In this document: piece by piece, positions 1-9,121 of the stretch
Layout of the letters: every line of letters starts with the position of its first letter
Position numbering within the stretch: position 1 is the first letter of the stretch
The notes under the pieces: generated by a model
Seen by the model: only the letters and a program-made list of their open reading frames with translations
Databases searched by the model: none
Told to the model about the DNA's origin: nothing
Source of the DNA: an uncultured Acidobacteriota bacterium
GTDB taxonomy: Bacteria; Acidobacteriota; Blastocatellia; RBC074
Assembly: GCA_902825875.1 (NCBI GenBank)
Contig: CADECP010000003.1
Span: 248,001-312,000 of the forward strand
Length of the DNA: 64,000 nucleotides
Reading direction: 5' to 3'
Translations under genes and position numbers: made by a program

Positions 1-939
1 AAAATGAAACTCGCCGATATGAACGCCTTGTTCGATCAGCAGGTAATGATGCACAGGATTGAACGACTGATATTTGTCTCGGTAAGCCTTCGCGTCTTTG
101 TCAGCCGGGCCGTATTCCAATCCGCTGGTGTCGCTGCCGATCATCATCGTGCCGTTTTCTTCCACCAGCCAGCGCGCGGTTTCCAGACTAATTCCGGCGG
201 AATCGTGCGCGGCAATTTTAGGGTGGTCGCTGCCGGTTTCGCCCCAGTGGCGAAGCGTTCCGGTGCGGATCAAAACTACGTCACCGGGTTTCAACTGCGT
301 TTGCTGGCGGCGCAAAGCCTGCTGCAAGTCTTCAATCGTGATGGCGTAATTGCTCGGCAAGGCTTCGACGTTTTTCAAACCGGCGACATCAATCAAAACT
401 CCGCGCGCGATGATTGGCGGAATCGTTGTGGCATCGGCTTTGCGAATGCCGAAGTTGCCGCCCCAGTCGGCTTCCTTGAATCCGTTGTACCAGGAATTGT
501 CGCTACCGGTGGTAATGTGGCCGAGTCCGTCAATTTGGGTGGCGACGTTGTCGTTGATGAACAACGCCGAGCTGTGCCAGCGCGTTTGTTTGCCATTGTC
601 GGCGATTAGCGCGGGAATGTCTTTTTGCCGAGCGACGCCTTCGGGGCTGCGAAAGGTGATGATTTCGCCGGGACTGTGTCCCGGCCATTTGTACGAAGTC
701 CGGTCGTAGGTCACGCCCAGATCATAGGTCTGCCCTTTGGTCGCCAATCGCAATGCCGCCAAACGCGAAGCATCGGTCATTTCGTTCAGCGCGCCGACTT
801 CGTCGTCTTTACCCCAAACCCAGCCCCAGCCTTTGCCTTTCTGCCATTTTTTCAAAGGGCTTTGTTGGCCGAAGACCAGCCAGTTGATTGACAAACCTGC
901 GACGAATGCGAATAAGAGCAGTGTTGCTTTGCGGGACAT
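1..939 (-). CDS. Cyclase family protein (metal-dependent hydrolase), C-terminus outside window
   Basis: The minus strand is open from an ATG at 939 to the window edge (313 codons, no stop), so the C-terminus is missing. The first 24 residues look like a signal peptide (MSRKATLLLFAFVAGLSINW). Around residue 130 the segment VATQIDGLGHI matches the metal-binding TxxD(x)3H signature of the cyclase/kynurenine-formamidase fold (Pfam Cyclase). Members hydrolyse amide or lactone bonds and often need Mn or Zn. The substrate cannot be told; a periplasmic location is inferred from the leader. It runs in the same direction as the DUF1080 gene upstream, about 100 bp away, with a word-repeat hairpin between them. 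Confidence 0.85.
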   Translation of the reverse strand, partial: MSRKATLLLFAFVAGLSINWLVFGQQSPLKKWQKGKGWGWVWGKDDEVGALNEMTDASRLAALRLATKGQTYDLGVTYDRTSYKWPGHSPGEIITFRSPEGVARQKDIPALIADNGKQTRWHSSALFINDNVATQIDGLGHITTGSDNSWYNGFKEADWGGNFGIRKADATTIPPIIARGVLIDVAGLKNVEALPSNYAITIEDLQQALRRQQTQLKPGDVVLIRTGTLRHWGETGSDHPKIAAHDSAGISLETARWLVEENGTMMIGSDTSGLEYGPADKDAKAYRDKYQSFNPVHHYLLIEQGVHIGEFHF

Positions 940-952
940 GATTTCCTCCAAA

Positions 953-1036
953 GTAGTCGGTAGTCGGGAGCGAAGCGTGAAATGATCTTTCTGCAACCAG
1001 GTCTTTTTACCGACTCCTGACTACCGACTCCTCAAC
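953..1036. repeat. Word-repeat hairpin (AGTCGGTAGTCGGGAG type)
   Basis: The left arm is two degenerate copies of GTAGTCGG/AGTCGGGAG (955-971). The right arm contains ACCGACTCCTGACTACCGACTCC as a near reverse complement (about 1009-1032). The loop is about 40 nt. The arms are short repeated words rather than unique sequence, the design seen at several other spacers in this window. The same word family recurs at 6781-6812. Confidence 0.7.
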
Positions 1037-1042
1037 CAAAGA

Positions 1043-1702
1043 TCAATCCAATCGCCGAACCTGGATGTTTTTGTATTTCACGACGCTTTTCGGATCGTGG
1101 GCTTGCAGAGCAAACGAGCCTGAAGACAGGATGCGCGTGAAGTCTTTGCCGGGTTGGCGTCCGGCTTCTTCCGTCCAATCGTTGACGACTTTGTCGTTCA
1201 ACTTAACGATGATGCGTTTGCCTTCGACGATGATGTTGTATTTGTACCATTCGTTATCTTTGACGTGGACTTCTTTCACATCGTTGACGGAATAAATGCT
1301 GGCCGATTTGCGCCAGTCGCCATGCGTCTGGTTGACCTGAATTTCGTAGCCTTTTTTCGGCCAACTGGTTTCCTGCCATTCGGTGTGAATGTAAATGCCG
1401 CCGTTGGAAGTCGGGCCGGTCATGACTTCCAATTGCAGTTCAAAATTGACGAAAGGTTTGGGATCACCGACGTAATGCAGGTGGCTGCGCGGGCCTTGAG
1501 CAATGAAAACGCCCTCTTCGACCTTCCAACTGTTCTGTTCCGGTTCGGCAATTTTCCAGCCTTTGAAACTTTTGCCGTCGGTCAGTTTCACCCACTTGCC
1601 GGGTTTCTTTTTGGCGGCAGTGGCCTGTGCCAATCCGGCGGCAGGCAGAATCAGCAGCAACGCGAACGCTGCGACAAAAAACGCGATGTTGTTTCGTTTC
1701 AT
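1043..1702 (-). CDS. DUF1080 / 3-keto-disaccharide hydrolase domain protein, secreted
   Basis: 219 aa with a clear Sec signal peptide (residues 1-26, cleavage near GLAQA). The mature part is one DUF1080 domain, a concanavalin-like beta-sandwich: [14 protein letters not shown] opens it, and [23 protein letters not shown] followed by [10 protein letters not shown] is the typical core. The family is common in Acidobacteria and Planctomycetes and is annotated as 3-keto-disaccharide hydrolase. The start ATG follows a GGAG-type ribosome site in the upstream spacer. Substrate is not deducible. Confidence 0.88.
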   Translation of the reverse strand: MKRNNIAFFVAAFALLLILPAAGLAQATAAKKKPGKWVKLTDGKSFKGWKIAEPEQNSWKVEEGVFIAQGPRSHLHYVGDPKPFVNFELQLEVMTGPTSNGGIYIHTEWQETSWPKKGYEIQVNQTHGDWRKSASIYSVNDVKEVHVKDNEWYKYNIIVEGKRIIVKLNDKVVNDWTEEAGRQPGKDFTRILSSGSFALQAHDPKSVVKYKNIQVRRLD

Positions 1703-1899
1703 TTCGATGAGTCTCCTTGGTTTTGTCTGCCGACACGCGAACGTGCGGCATCGGCAATGATTTTGTTGCCTTCGATCATTTTGCGGATGTGCGAAATTCT
1801 GTTCAGGATTGAGCGAATAACGATTTCGTCCTTCTCTTTTGCGAATGGCTCGCCTTGTAGCACGCGCCGCAAAAGACGGTCAAGCCAATCAACCGTCAA
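1699..1899 (-). CDS. Possible small hypothetical protein with TTG start
   Basis: A 66-aa frame opens at TTG 1899, inside the last codons of the radical SAM gene, and overlaps the ATG of the DUF1080 gene by 4 nt at its stop. The product ([20 protein letters not shown]...) is charged and helical with no low-complexity bias, and it fills an otherwise empty 186-bp spacer between two co-directional genes. I do not recognise it. No strong ribosome site is seen, so translational coupling would be needed. It may be chance. Confidence 0.3.
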   Translation of the reverse strand: MTVDWLDRLLRRVLQGEPFAKEKDEIVIRSILNRISHIRKMIEGNKIIADAARSRVGRQNQGDSSK

Positions 1900-2923
1900 G
1901 CAGGTCAAACAACGATGACTGCGCCGTCGGTCGCCGAAATGTCTTTCGCGGTTCGCGCAATTCGTATTTCCGTTCGTTGAACCCCAGCCGTCGCGCGTGA
2001 ATTTCAAAACTCTTTTTGACCATTTCCCAAAACGGACCTTCCGCGTGAAAGCGTTCATGAAAACCGCTTTTGTTCAGCACGCCGCCTTTGACCTCCATCA
2101 CGCGGTTAACGATCTTTTTGGCTTTGAGCGGCAGCTTTTCTTCCAACCGTTCCAGAAAGTATGGGCGCACGCTGCCGGGCAGGCGCAGCAGATTGATGAA
2201 CGCTTGTTTGGCTCCGGCTTCTTTGGCGCGTTCGAGCAGGCCGGGAATGTCCGATTCATTCAAACCGGGAATGATCGGCGCGATGGCCAGACCGACGTCA
2301 ATGCCCGCGTCGGCAAATTCCTTCATTGCGGCAAAGCGAGCTTCGGGAAACGGGGCGAAAGGTTCCAACGCGCGATTGATGTCGTGATCCAGAAACGGAA
2401 TGGTGAAATAGACGTGCGCCGTAGCTTCTTCGGAAAGCTGTTTGATGAGTTGCAAATCGCGGCGGATGAGCGCGGATTTGGTAATCAGGCTGACAGGGTT
2501 GCGGAATTCCAGGCAGACTTCCAGACAGCGGCGCGTCAATTCGTAATTGGCTTCGAGCGGAATGTACGGATCGGACGTAAACGAAAAAACCAGCGGATCG
2601 CCTTTCCAGCTTTTCTTCATCAATTCTTCGCGGAGCAGTTCCGGCGCGCGGACTTTGGCGACGATTTTTCGCTCGAAGTCCGTGCCCGCGCCGAAGCCCA
2701 GATATTCGTGCGTAGGCCGCGAAAAACAGTAAGTGCAGCCGTGCGTGCAGCCGCGATAACAGTTGATCGAATAATCGAAAGGAATGTCCGGGCTGTTGTT
2801 GCTGGTGATGATGGATCGCGTGGCGGTTTCTTCAAAAACTTCCAGCCTGGCATCGGGCGGTTCGCCGATCCATTCGTGTTGTTCGGTCAGCCAGGGATTT
2901 GGCGGATTGTTAATACTTCGCAT
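1889..2923 (-). CDS. PA0069-family radical SAM protein
   Basis: 344 aa from ATG 2923 ([12 protein letters not shown]). A longer frame from 3058 exists but would overlap the divergent amidase gene, and its first 45 residues do not look like protein. The radical SAM cluster motif Cx3Cx2C is present as GCTHGCTYC around residue 65. [23 protein letters not shown] and [12 protein letters not shown] are hallmarks of the SplB-like PA0069 group. These are cytoplasmic [4Fe-4S] enzymes that cleave SAM; the physiological substrate of this group is unknown. It is divergently arranged with the amidase, with a 120-bp shared promoter region. Confidence 0.9.
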   Translation of the reverse strand: MRSINNPPNPWLTEQHEWIGEPPDARLEVFEETATRSIITSNNSPDIPFDYSINCYRGCTHGCTYCFSRPTHEYLGFGAGTDFERKIVAKVRAPELLREELMKKSWKGDPLVFSFTSDPYIPLEANYELTRRCLEVCLEFRNPVSLITKSALIRRDLQLIKQLSEEATAHVYFTIPFLDHDINRALEPFAPFPEARFAAMKEFADAGIDVGLAIAPIIPGLNESDIPGLLERAKEAGAKQAFINLLRLPGSVRPYFLERLEEKLPLKAKKIVNRVMEVKGGVLNKSGFHERFHAEGPFWEMVKKSFEIHARRLGFNERKYELREPRKTFRRPTAQSSLFDLLDG

Positions 2924-3044
2924 CGTCAGCTTTTCACTTTCTGCCCGCTGATGATTTTGTGTTTGCCTGCACCAATTGACTCGCTGTGAATTGCCTGTGT
3001 TATAACCGAGCGGCTGTCGAAACTCCAAACTGAGAGGCAAACGA

Positions 3045-4871
3045 ATGAAAATCCGCATCTTTGCGTTGTTGCTGCTGGCGCAGACAATGTTGGTCTTGGC
3101 TCTGTCCGTGCAAGCTCAAGAACGCGCGCCCGAAGTTCGCCATCAAGAACTCAAGTTTGAACTGGCCGCCGAACTCACTCAATCATCCGCCGTGACTTCG
3201 GAAGTAATCGCAGTGCCGTTGAATCGGGTCGAGCCGTTTTTGGCCATCGGCGCTGCCTGGAAAGCCCGCGGCGAAATTCACCTGCATTTGCGAAGTTCGA
3301 CCGACGGCGTCATCTGGAGTGAGTGGTTGCCGATGGGCGCTCACGAAGATTTCGCCAACGAACGCGGCGAACAGGTCAGCTCGCTGGCGTTGCTGGATCA
3401 ACAGACGCGATTTGTCCAATATCGAATCGCGGCAGCCGAACCAGCGCAAGTCAACAGTTTGCGATTGGTGTTTATCAGCCCCGGCGCGACTCCGCGCGAA
3501 ATGCAGCAGCGAATTCAACAACGAGCGAGCGAAGTTATGAACACAGAGAATTTGCAACAACAGCAACTGGCTAAATACCCCAAACCACCTGTCGTCACTC
3601 GCACCGAGTGGGGATGCCCCGACGGACAAATCACCACGCACGGAACCGTTGGTTACACGACCGTCACGCATTTGATCGTGCATCACACTTTCAGCCCAAG
3701 CGGCCCGATCAACGGCGATTGGGCGGCTGCGGTGCGAAGCGTCTGGAACTTCCATGTCTTTTCAAACGGCTGGGCGGACATTGGCTACAATTACGTGATT
3801 GACCAGACCGGCGTCATTTACGAAGGCCGATCGGGCGGCGACAACGTCGTCGGCGCGCATTTCAGCGGAGTCAATGGCGGAACGATGGGCGTGGTCGTCA
3901 TCGGTGATTTCACCAGCGCGACGCCTCCGGCGGCAGCCTTGAACAGTTTGAAAAAGCTGCTGGCTTGGAAAGCCGATCAGCGCGGGATTGATCCGGTGGG
4001 ACAATCGCGGCACGCGGCTTCGGGGTTGACGATCAACAACATCTCCGGCCACCGCGACGGCCCCGGAGCCACAGAATGTCCGGGCAATGCGTTTTATCCA
4101 ATGCTGCCCGGCGTTCGCACAGACGTTAAAGCATTGTTGGCGAATTTCGGCACGGTGGCCAGCGTATCGGCGGCAAGTTTCAGCGCGTCAGCATTGGCCA
4201 GTTCCGCCATCGTCGCCGCGTTCGGAGACAATCTGGCTTCGTCGGTGCAAGTTGGTTCCAGCTCTCCCCTGCCCGTTTCGTTGGCGGGAACTTCGGTGAC
4301 GGTTCGTGACAGCGCAAACGCGGAAAAAATCGCGCGTCTGTTTTTCGTCTCTCCAACGCAAATCAACTTTTTGATGCCCGAAGGCTTGGCGACAGGAACG
4401 GCAACAGTTCTGGTGGCCAACGGCGAAGGTCGTCTATCAACTGGAACCGTGACAATTGCGTCGGTCGCTCCGGCGTTGTTTGCCGCCAACGCCAACGGCA
4501 AAGAGGTTCCAGCGGCAGTCTTATTGAGAATCAAAGCCGACGGTTCGCAGCTTTATGAACCTTTGGCGATCTTCGATTCGGCGCAAAACAGATTCGTCGC
4601 CCTGCCGATTGATCTCGGAGCCGAAAGCGATCAGGTGTTTTTTGTCGGCTACGGCACGGGTTTTCGCGGGCGAAGCTCGCTGGGCGCTGTCAGCTTGAAA
4701 TTTGGCGGAGCCGATTCTGAAGTTTTGTTCGCCGGAGCGGCAGAAGGCTTTTTCGGCTTGGATCAACTCAACGCGCGTATTCCGCGCAGCTTGATCGGCA
4801 AAGGTGACATTGATTTGGAATTGACGGTGGATGGCGTGAAGGCCAATGTGCTGAAGCTGAAAATTAAATGA
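3045..4871 (+). CDS. Secreted N-acetylmuramoyl-L-alanine amidase (PGRP fold) with Solibacter-type C-terminal domain
   Basis: 608 aa with a signal peptide (1-25). Residues about 183-360 form a PGRP/amidase_2 domain: VTRTEWGC, the first zinc histidine in [20 protein letters not shown], and the second His and Cys ligands in [15 protein letters not shown]. It would cut the MurNAc-L-Ala bond of peptidoglycan outside the cytoplasm. Residues about 375-608 ([25 protein letters not shown] onward) match the Solibacter C-terminal beta-domain (TIGR03437), an Acidobacteriota marker of unknown function often found at the end of secreted proteins. The ATG follows GAGAGG. Confidence 0.9.
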   Translation: MKIRIFALLLLAQTMLVLALSVQAQERAPEVRHQELKFELAAELTQSSAVTSEVIAVPLNRVEPFLAIGAAWKARGEIHLHLRSSTDGVIWSEWLPMGAHEDFANERGEQVSSLALLDQQTRFVQYRIAAAEPAQVNSLRLVFISPGATPREMQQRIQQRASEVMNTENLQQQQLAKYPKPPVVTRTEWGCPDGQITTHGTVGYTTVTHLIVHHTFSPSGPINGDWAAAVRSVWNFHVFSNGWADIGYNYVIDQTGVIYEGRSGGDNVVGAHFSGVNGGTMGVVVIGDFTSATPPAAALNSLKKLLAWKADQRGIDPVGQSRHAASGLTINNISGHRDGPGATECPGNAFYPMLPGVRTDVKALLANFGTVASVSAASFSASALASSAIVAAFGDNLASSVQVGSSSPLPVSLAGTSVTVRDSANAEKIARLFFVSPTQINFLMPEGLATGTATVLVANGEGRLSTGTVTIASVAPALFAANANGKEVPAAVLLRIKADGSQLYEPLAIFDSAQNRFVALPIDLGAESDQVFFVGYGTGFRGRSSLGAVSLKFGGADSEVLFAGAAEGFFGLDQLNARIPRSLIGKGDIDLELTVDGVKANVLKLKIK

Positions 4872-4898
4872 GTGGGACAATTTGAAAAATTGTCCCAC
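4872..4898. terminator. Bidirectional terminator hairpin
   Basis: A perfect 12-bp stem GTGGGACAATTT / AAATTGTCCCAC with a 3-nt loop lies between the stop codons of the converging amidase and TPR genes. It carries A/T tracts on both sides of the loop but only a weak U-run after the stem, so termination is inferred. Confidence 0.65.
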
Positions 4899-4902
4899 GA
4901 TT

Positions 4903-5970
4903 TCATCGCCGCGATTGCAGCATATCGAACGGAGAAGCCAAACCGAGCATTTCTAAAAACTGTTTGTTTTCGCGTAACTCGGTGAAATCGGAATCATTCA
5001 GCGCCTGCGTTCGGTAACGCGGCTGCAATTGAATCGTGCGTTTCAAATAATCCAGCGCCTGATCGTGCGAACCGGTTTGCGCGTGCGTCGCCGCCAGCGA
5101 ATACAACAAATGCGGTTCGTCCGGTTTCATTCGCAGAGCTTTTTCAAAAAAGTTTTTCGCCTGGCTGAAATCGCCCAGGTTCAGCGCGTACACGCCTCGA
5201 TCATACAAGTCGTCGGCATTGCGCGGAGTCGAAGGCGAATGCGCCAGTTTTTGATTGCAGACCTGCAAATACATTTGGGTGCGAGCAGCAATTTCCACTT
5301 CGCGCGGGAATTTTTCCAGCAAGGTTTCAAACATCGCCTTGGCGTCTTCAAATTGCCGACGGTTAAAAACGCGCACAGCGTGTTCAAATGCCCGCATTGC
5401 GCCTGACGGAGCTTGTCGTCGTGGCGGTTCTGGCGGCGGAGCCGGCGCAACTCGAATCGGCATCACCACTTTGGCAGGCTGTTTTGCCGGAATCTTGCTG
5501 ACAGATGTTTTCGTTGCCGATTTGCGAACGACCGGTTTGGCAATCACCGCAGATTTGATCGGCGCCTTGCCTTTGGTCGTTTTCGCAATGGCCTTTGGTT
5601 GTTTGACCGCAGCTTTTGGCGCAGACGCCATTCGCTTGGTCACTTTTTTAGCCGCAACATTTTTCTTAAGATCAGGTTTGGCTTTTAGCTTTCTCAGCTT
5701 GGAAGCAATCTTGCTCGTTTTCACCGTGTCTTTTTTGGCAACCGCTTTCTTTGCAGCAACGACTTTCTTCGCAGATTTGACCGGTTTCAATGCGGCGGAT
5801 TTCGGTTTCGCCGCCGTTTGCGGTTTTGATTTAGAAGGAATTGTAGATTTCGGCTTCGACGCCGAACTTAACTTGGCTTGGGCGCGATTGCTGGTCAGTT
5901 TTGTTCTCACCTGAGCTTTAGGCATCGTCTTCGATGTGGTTTTGGATCGCGCAGAGAGCGTTTCCCTCAT
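4903..5970 (-). CDS. TPR protein with histone-H1-like Lys/Ala-rich N-terminal half
   Basis: 355 aa. Residues 1-175 are low-complexity Lys/Ala/Pro ([15 protein letters not shown] and similar), like bacterial histone-H1/AlgP-type tails and able to bind DNA or other polyanions. Residues about 185-340 hold TPR units ([63 protein letters not shown]). There is no signal peptide, so it is probably cytoplasmic. The ribosome site GGGAG is 6 nt before the ATG. The combination of a basic disordered tail and a protein-interaction module suggests a nucleoid- or RNA-associated scaffold, but that is inference. Confidence 0.8.
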   Translation of the reverse strand: MRETLSARSKTTSKTMPKAQVRTKLTSNRAQAKLSSASKPKSTIPSKSKPQTAAKPKSAALKPVKSAKKVVAAKKAVAKKDTVKTSKIASKLRKLKAKPDLKKNVAAKKVTKRMASAPKAAVKQPKAIAKTTKGKAPIKSAVIAKPVVRKSATKTSVSKIPAKQPAKVVMPIRVAPAPPPEPPRRQAPSGAMRAFEHAVRVFNRRQFEDAKAMFETLLEKFPREVEIAARTQMYLQVCNQKLAHSPSTPRNADDLYDRGVYALNLGDFSQAKNFFEKALRMKPDEPHLLYSLAATHAQTGSHDQALDYLKRTIQLQPRYRTQALNDSDFTELRENKQFLEMLGLASPFDMLQSRR

Positions 5971-6284
5971 ACGATCTCCCTTCTAAAAATGTGATTTGAG
6001 TTTTTCGGAAACTCAGTCAAAAACTTAATCGGGCACACTGCAAATTGTCGCTAAGTGTTTGCGTTTATAGCTGATTAGCGGGATGTTGTCAAACCCCAGA
6101 TTGGCTCAGAATTGGCTCAGCCCCCACAGAATGTTAGAAATTTGTCCTCAAATCCGGTTGGCAAACCGGCTAAGTCCTTTTGCGGCGGAGCTTTTGAAAA
6201 AACAAAAACATGCCAGGAAATTTTTAGGGAATGAATTTAGACACGATCTAAGGATTAACTGTCAAAACTGAGGCAAGAGATGGT
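5971..6284. other. Intergenic region, no gene seen
   Basis: About 310 bp between the TPR gene start and the stop of rimI, relatively AT-rich (poly-A stretches near 6195-6210). It should contain the TPR gene promoter. A 62-codon plus-strand frame here has no ribosome site or recognisable product. Confidence 0.5.
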
Positions 6285-6734
6285 TTAGTCAAATGTTTCC
6301 AGCAACTTAACCATCGAATAGCCATCATCACCATTTGAGTAGTATTTCCCCATTCGCTGAGTTGTGATGTAGCCGAGTTGTTCATAAAGTTGCTGGGCGG
6401 CATCGTTGTTCGCTCGAACTTCGAGCTTGATGGACGAGATGCCGCGAGCCACCAAACTGCGCTCGATTTCGTGCAACAACAACCGAGCCAGTCCTCGACG
6501 ACGATATTCCGGCGCGACTCCGATGGCAGTAATGTGTCCTTGACCGGTGTCTTCGATTTGAGCGATGCCAAACGCAGCCATTTCGTCATATTCCGACCGA
6601 ATTTGCCGCGCGATGACTTTGGGATTGGTCAGTAGAAACCGGAACGTTTCCCGCTCGTAGACTTCGCCATCCAAAAAGACGCGCAAATCCAATTGCCACA
6701 ACTCATTCAAGTCGGACAGGATAAGCGGTCGCAT
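6285..6734 (-). CDS. rimI: RimI-type ribosomal-protein N-acetyltransferase (GNAT)
   Basis: A GNAT acetyltransferase: [22 protein letters not shown] is the acetyl-CoA-binding motif A (V-x-P-x-[RQ]-R-x-x-G-x-[GA]), and [22 protein letters not shown] is the C-terminal motif B. RimI acetylates the N-terminal alanine of ribosomal protein S18. I prefer ATG 6734 ([13 protein letters not shown], with AAAGGG upstream) because this is where family members begin. ATG 6776 is possible; a still longer start at 6824 would translate a word-repeat element ([11 protein letters not shown]). It lies just downstream of queA on the same strand. Confidence 0.8.
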   Translation of the reverse strand: MRPLILSDLNELWQLDLRVFLDGEVYERETFRFLLTNPKVIARQIRSEYDEMAAFGIAQIEDTGQGHITAIGVAPEYRRRGLARLLLHEIERSLVARGISSIKLEVRANNDAAQQLYEQLGYITTQRMGKYYSNGDDGYSMVKLLETFD

Positions 6735-6780
6735 CAACCCTTTGAACGCTTTGGAATAATGATTGATGGCTTGCATAAAA

Positions 6781-6812
6781 CGGGAGTCAGGAGTCGGGAG
6801 TCGGGAGTCGGT
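6781..6812. repeat. Tandem short-word repeat GGAGTCGGGAGTCGG
   Basis: Four degenerate copies of a 7-8-nt word (GGAGTCAGGAGTCGGGAGTCGGGAGTCGG) lie between rimI and queA, using the same word family as the hairpin at 953-1036. A second minor repeat (CCAATCACCAATCACCGACCACCGA) follows at 6814-6838. The element sits exactly where a longer rimI start would be read, so the extended N-terminus should not be trusted. Confidence 0.7.
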
Positions 6813-6838
6813 TCCAATCACCAATCACCGACCACCGA

Positions 6839-7888
6839 TTAAATCAGAAGCATACAGTCGCCGTAACTGTAAAACCGGTAACGTTGTTCGACGGCATGGC
6901 GATACGCCGCTAAAACCAATTCCCGATTCGCAAACGCCGAAACCAACATCAGCAAAGACGATTGCGGCAAATGAAAATTGGTCAGCAACGCATCCACCAT
7001 TCGGAAGCGGTAGCCGGGATAAATAAACAGCTCAGTCGAATTGTTTCCGGCGATAAGTTGTCCGTTTTCGTTGGTGGCACTTTCCAGCGCCCTGACCGAA
7101 GTCGTGCCGATGGAAACCACTCGTTTGCCCGCGAGTTTGGCGGCGTTGATTGTTGCGGCGGCAGATTCGCCGATTTCGTAGCTTTCCGCCGCAATACGAT
7201 GTTCTTCAACCTGTTCGACGCGAATGGGTTGAAAGGTCGCATAACCGACGTGATGCGTGATTTCAACGACTTGAACACCTCGCGCGCGGAGTTCGCCAAA
7301 TACGCGCTCAGTAAAGTGCAGCCCGGCAGTTGGAGCAGCAATCGCTCCTCGATTTTTGGCGTAAACGGTTTGATAACGCGGTTCGTCCAGCCTGTGTTGC
7401 TCATCCTGTTCGCGCTTTATGTAAGGCGGCAAAGGCGTGTTGCCGATTTCATCAATCACGCGATCAAAATCGTCATCGCAATCGAACCGAATCACGCGCC
7501 GCCCTTCTTCGACAATTTCGATAACTTCGCCGCGCAAGCGCCCGTTGCCGAATTCCAGTTCCGCGCCAAGTTTCAGCGCGCGACCGGGTTTGGCCAGCAC
7601 TTCCCATTGGTCGTCGCCGAGCTTTTTGACTAAAAATGCTTCGACCGAAGCGCCGCGTTCGCCATTGACCATTCGATGGCCAAGCAATCGAGCCGGAAAA
7701 ACTCGCGTGTTGTTCAGCACAATCACGTCGCCGGATTCAAAGAAAGTCGGGAATTCCACGAAAGCGCCATCGCGGTAGTTTTGAGTTTTCCGATTCACCA
7801 CCAGCATCCGCGAAGCGTCACGCGGTTCCAGCGGTTGCTGGGCGATCAAATCTTCGGGCAGTTCAAAATCGAATTCGGAAATGTGCAT
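6839..7888 (-). CDS. queA: tRNA preQ1(34) S-adenosylmethionine ribosyltransferase-isomerase
   Basis: 349 aa, full length for QueA. It transfers and isomerises the ribosyl group of SAM onto preQ1-modified tRNA to give epoxyqueuosine, the penultimate queuosine step. Diagnostic stretches are FDFELPEDLIAQQPLEPRDASRML at the N-terminus, YAKNRGAIAAPTAGLHFT in the middle and TNFHLPQSSLLMLVSAFA near the end. Cytoplasmic. It is followed by rimI on the same strand. Upstream lies a 150-bp spacer filled by a word-repeat hairpin. Confidence 0.96.
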   Translation of the reverse strand: MHISEFDFELPEDLIAQQPLEPRDASRMLVVNRKTQNYRDGAFVEFPTFFESGDVIVLNNTRVFPARLLGHRMVNGERGASVEAFLVKKLGDDQWEVLAKPGRALKLGAELEFGNGRLRGEVIEIVEEGRRVIRFDCDDDFDRVIDEIGNTPLPPYIKREQDEQHRLDEPRYQTVYAKNRGAIAAPTAGLHFTERVFGELRARGVQVVEITHHVGYATFQPIRVEQVEEHRIAAESYEIGESAAATINAAKLAGKRVVSIGTTSVRALESATNENGQLIAGNNSTELFIYPGYRFRMVDALLTNFHLPQSSLLMLVSAFANRELVLAAYRHAVEQRYRFYSYGDCMLLI

Positions 7889-7917
7889 AAACTGGTTGTA
7901 GCTCAGTTAGCAGAATG

Positions 7918-8015
7918 CAACCACGAATTTCACGAATAAACACGAATGGATTTATTCAATCCTGAAAATTCAGTTTACGGTTATTCGTGAAAATTCGTGT
8001 TCATTCGTAGTTGAT
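7918..8015. repeat. Word-repeat hairpin (CACGAATTTCACGAATAAACACGAATG type)
   Basis: The left arm is three degenerate copies of CACGAAT(N) at about 7921-7948. The right arm is TTATTCGTGAAAATTCGTGTTCATTCGTAG at about 7982-8011, a near reverse complement. Between them GGATTTATTCAATCCTGAAAATTCAG forms a small internal fold. It fills the queA-ruvB spacer and could act as a processing or termination signal. Confidence 0.72.
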
Positions 8016-8040
8016 TCCTTTTCTCTCGACTGAGCCAAAG

Positions 8041-9108
8041 TTACTGGAATAGATCATTTTGCCGGGTGGCCGCCTGATTCGGCAGATCAAATCCCAGATG
8101 GTGATAAGCCGCCGCCGTCACCACTCGCCCGCGAGGCGTACGATTTAGAAAGCCAATTTGAATCAAGTACGGTTCGTAAATTTCTTCGATGGCTTCTTTC
8201 TCTTCGCTGATCGAAGCCGAAATTGTGCTGACGCCGACCGGCCCTCCGCCGAATTTTTCGATGATCGTCGTCAGCATTTTGCGATCAACTTCATCCAGTC
8301 CGAAACGATCCACTTCCATTCGGTTCAGCGCATCGGTGGCCACCGCCGCAGTAATCACTCCGTCGAATTCGACTTCGGCAAAATCGCGGACTCGGCGCAG
8401 CAAGCGGTTGGCGATGCGAGGCGTTCCGCGTGAACGCAGCGCAATCGCCTTTGCGCCGCTCTCTTCCATTTGCGCCCCCAAAATCGTGGCCGAGCGTTCG
8501 ACGATGATTTGCAAATCTTCGACAGGGTAAAAATCCAGGTGGAAGTTGATGCCGAATCGCCCGCGCAACGGAGCCGTAATCAATCCCGGTCTGGTCGTCG
8601 CGCCGATCAAGGTAAAACGCGGCAATTCCAGCTTCACCGAACGCGCCGACGGCCCTTGGCCGATGACCAAATCGAGTTCGTAATCTTCCATCGCAGGATA
8701 GAGGATTTCTTCGATGGCGGGATGTAGCCGATGAATTTCGTCAATGAACAGCACATCGCCCGCTTCCAGATTCGTCAGCAGCGCAGCCAAATCTCCAGCT
8801 TTTTCAATCACCGGACCGGCAGTAACTTTGAGCTTCGATCCCATCTCGCGCGAAATGATTGCCGCCAGCGTTGTTTTCCCTAACCCCGGCGGGCCGTTCA
8901 GCAGCACATGATCCAGCGATTCGCTGCGCGCTTTGGCCGCTTTGACGAAGATGTTCAGATTGTCTTTGACCTTTCGCTGGCCAATGTATTCGCGCAAGTA
9001 TTGCGGACGCAGCGACAGTTCAATCTGCTGATCGTCGTTCATTGAGTTACCGCCAATTAGCCGCGATTCCTCAATAGACCGATTTGTAGTTTGATCGTTG
9101 TCGGACAT
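8041..9108 (-). CDS. ruvB: Holliday junction branch-migration DNA helicase RuvB
   Basis: 355 aa from ATG 9108; a TTG lies directly before it. AAA+ ATPase of the RuvABC resolvasome that drives branch migration of Holliday junctions. Walker A is [11 protein letters not shown], Walker B is LFIDEIHRL, sensor 1 is LIGATTRPG, and the arginine finger lies in the APLRGRFG segment. The C-terminal winged helix covers [19 protein letters not shown] onward. About 20 extra N-terminal residues precede the usual [11 protein letters not shown] start. It lies 13 bp downstream of fic and is probably co-transcribed with ruvA. Confidence 0.96.
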   Translation of the reverse strand: MSDNDQTTNRSIEESRLIGGNSMNDDQQIELSLRPQYLREYIGQRKVKDNLNIFVKAAKARSESLDHVLLNGPPGLGKTTLAAIISREMGSKLKVTAGPVIEKAGDLAALLTNLEAGDVLFIDEIHRLHPAIEEILYPAMEDYELDLVIGQGPSARSVKLELPRFTLIGATTRPGLITAPLRGRFGINFHLDFYPVEDLQIIVERSATILGAQMEESGAKAIALRSRGTPRIANRLLRRVRDFAEVEFDGVITAAVATDALNRMEVDRFGLDEVDRKMLTTIIEKFGGGPVGVSTISASISEEKEAIEEIYEPYLIQIGFLNRTPRGRVVTAAAYHHLGFDLPNQAATRQNDLFQ

Positions 9109-9121
9109 CAAGAAAGAGCCT

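Noticed and set aside
6776-6824. Longer RimI N-terminus ([16 protein letters not shown])
   Set aside because: It is the translation of the AGTCGGGAG word repeat and has no counterpart in RimI proteins.
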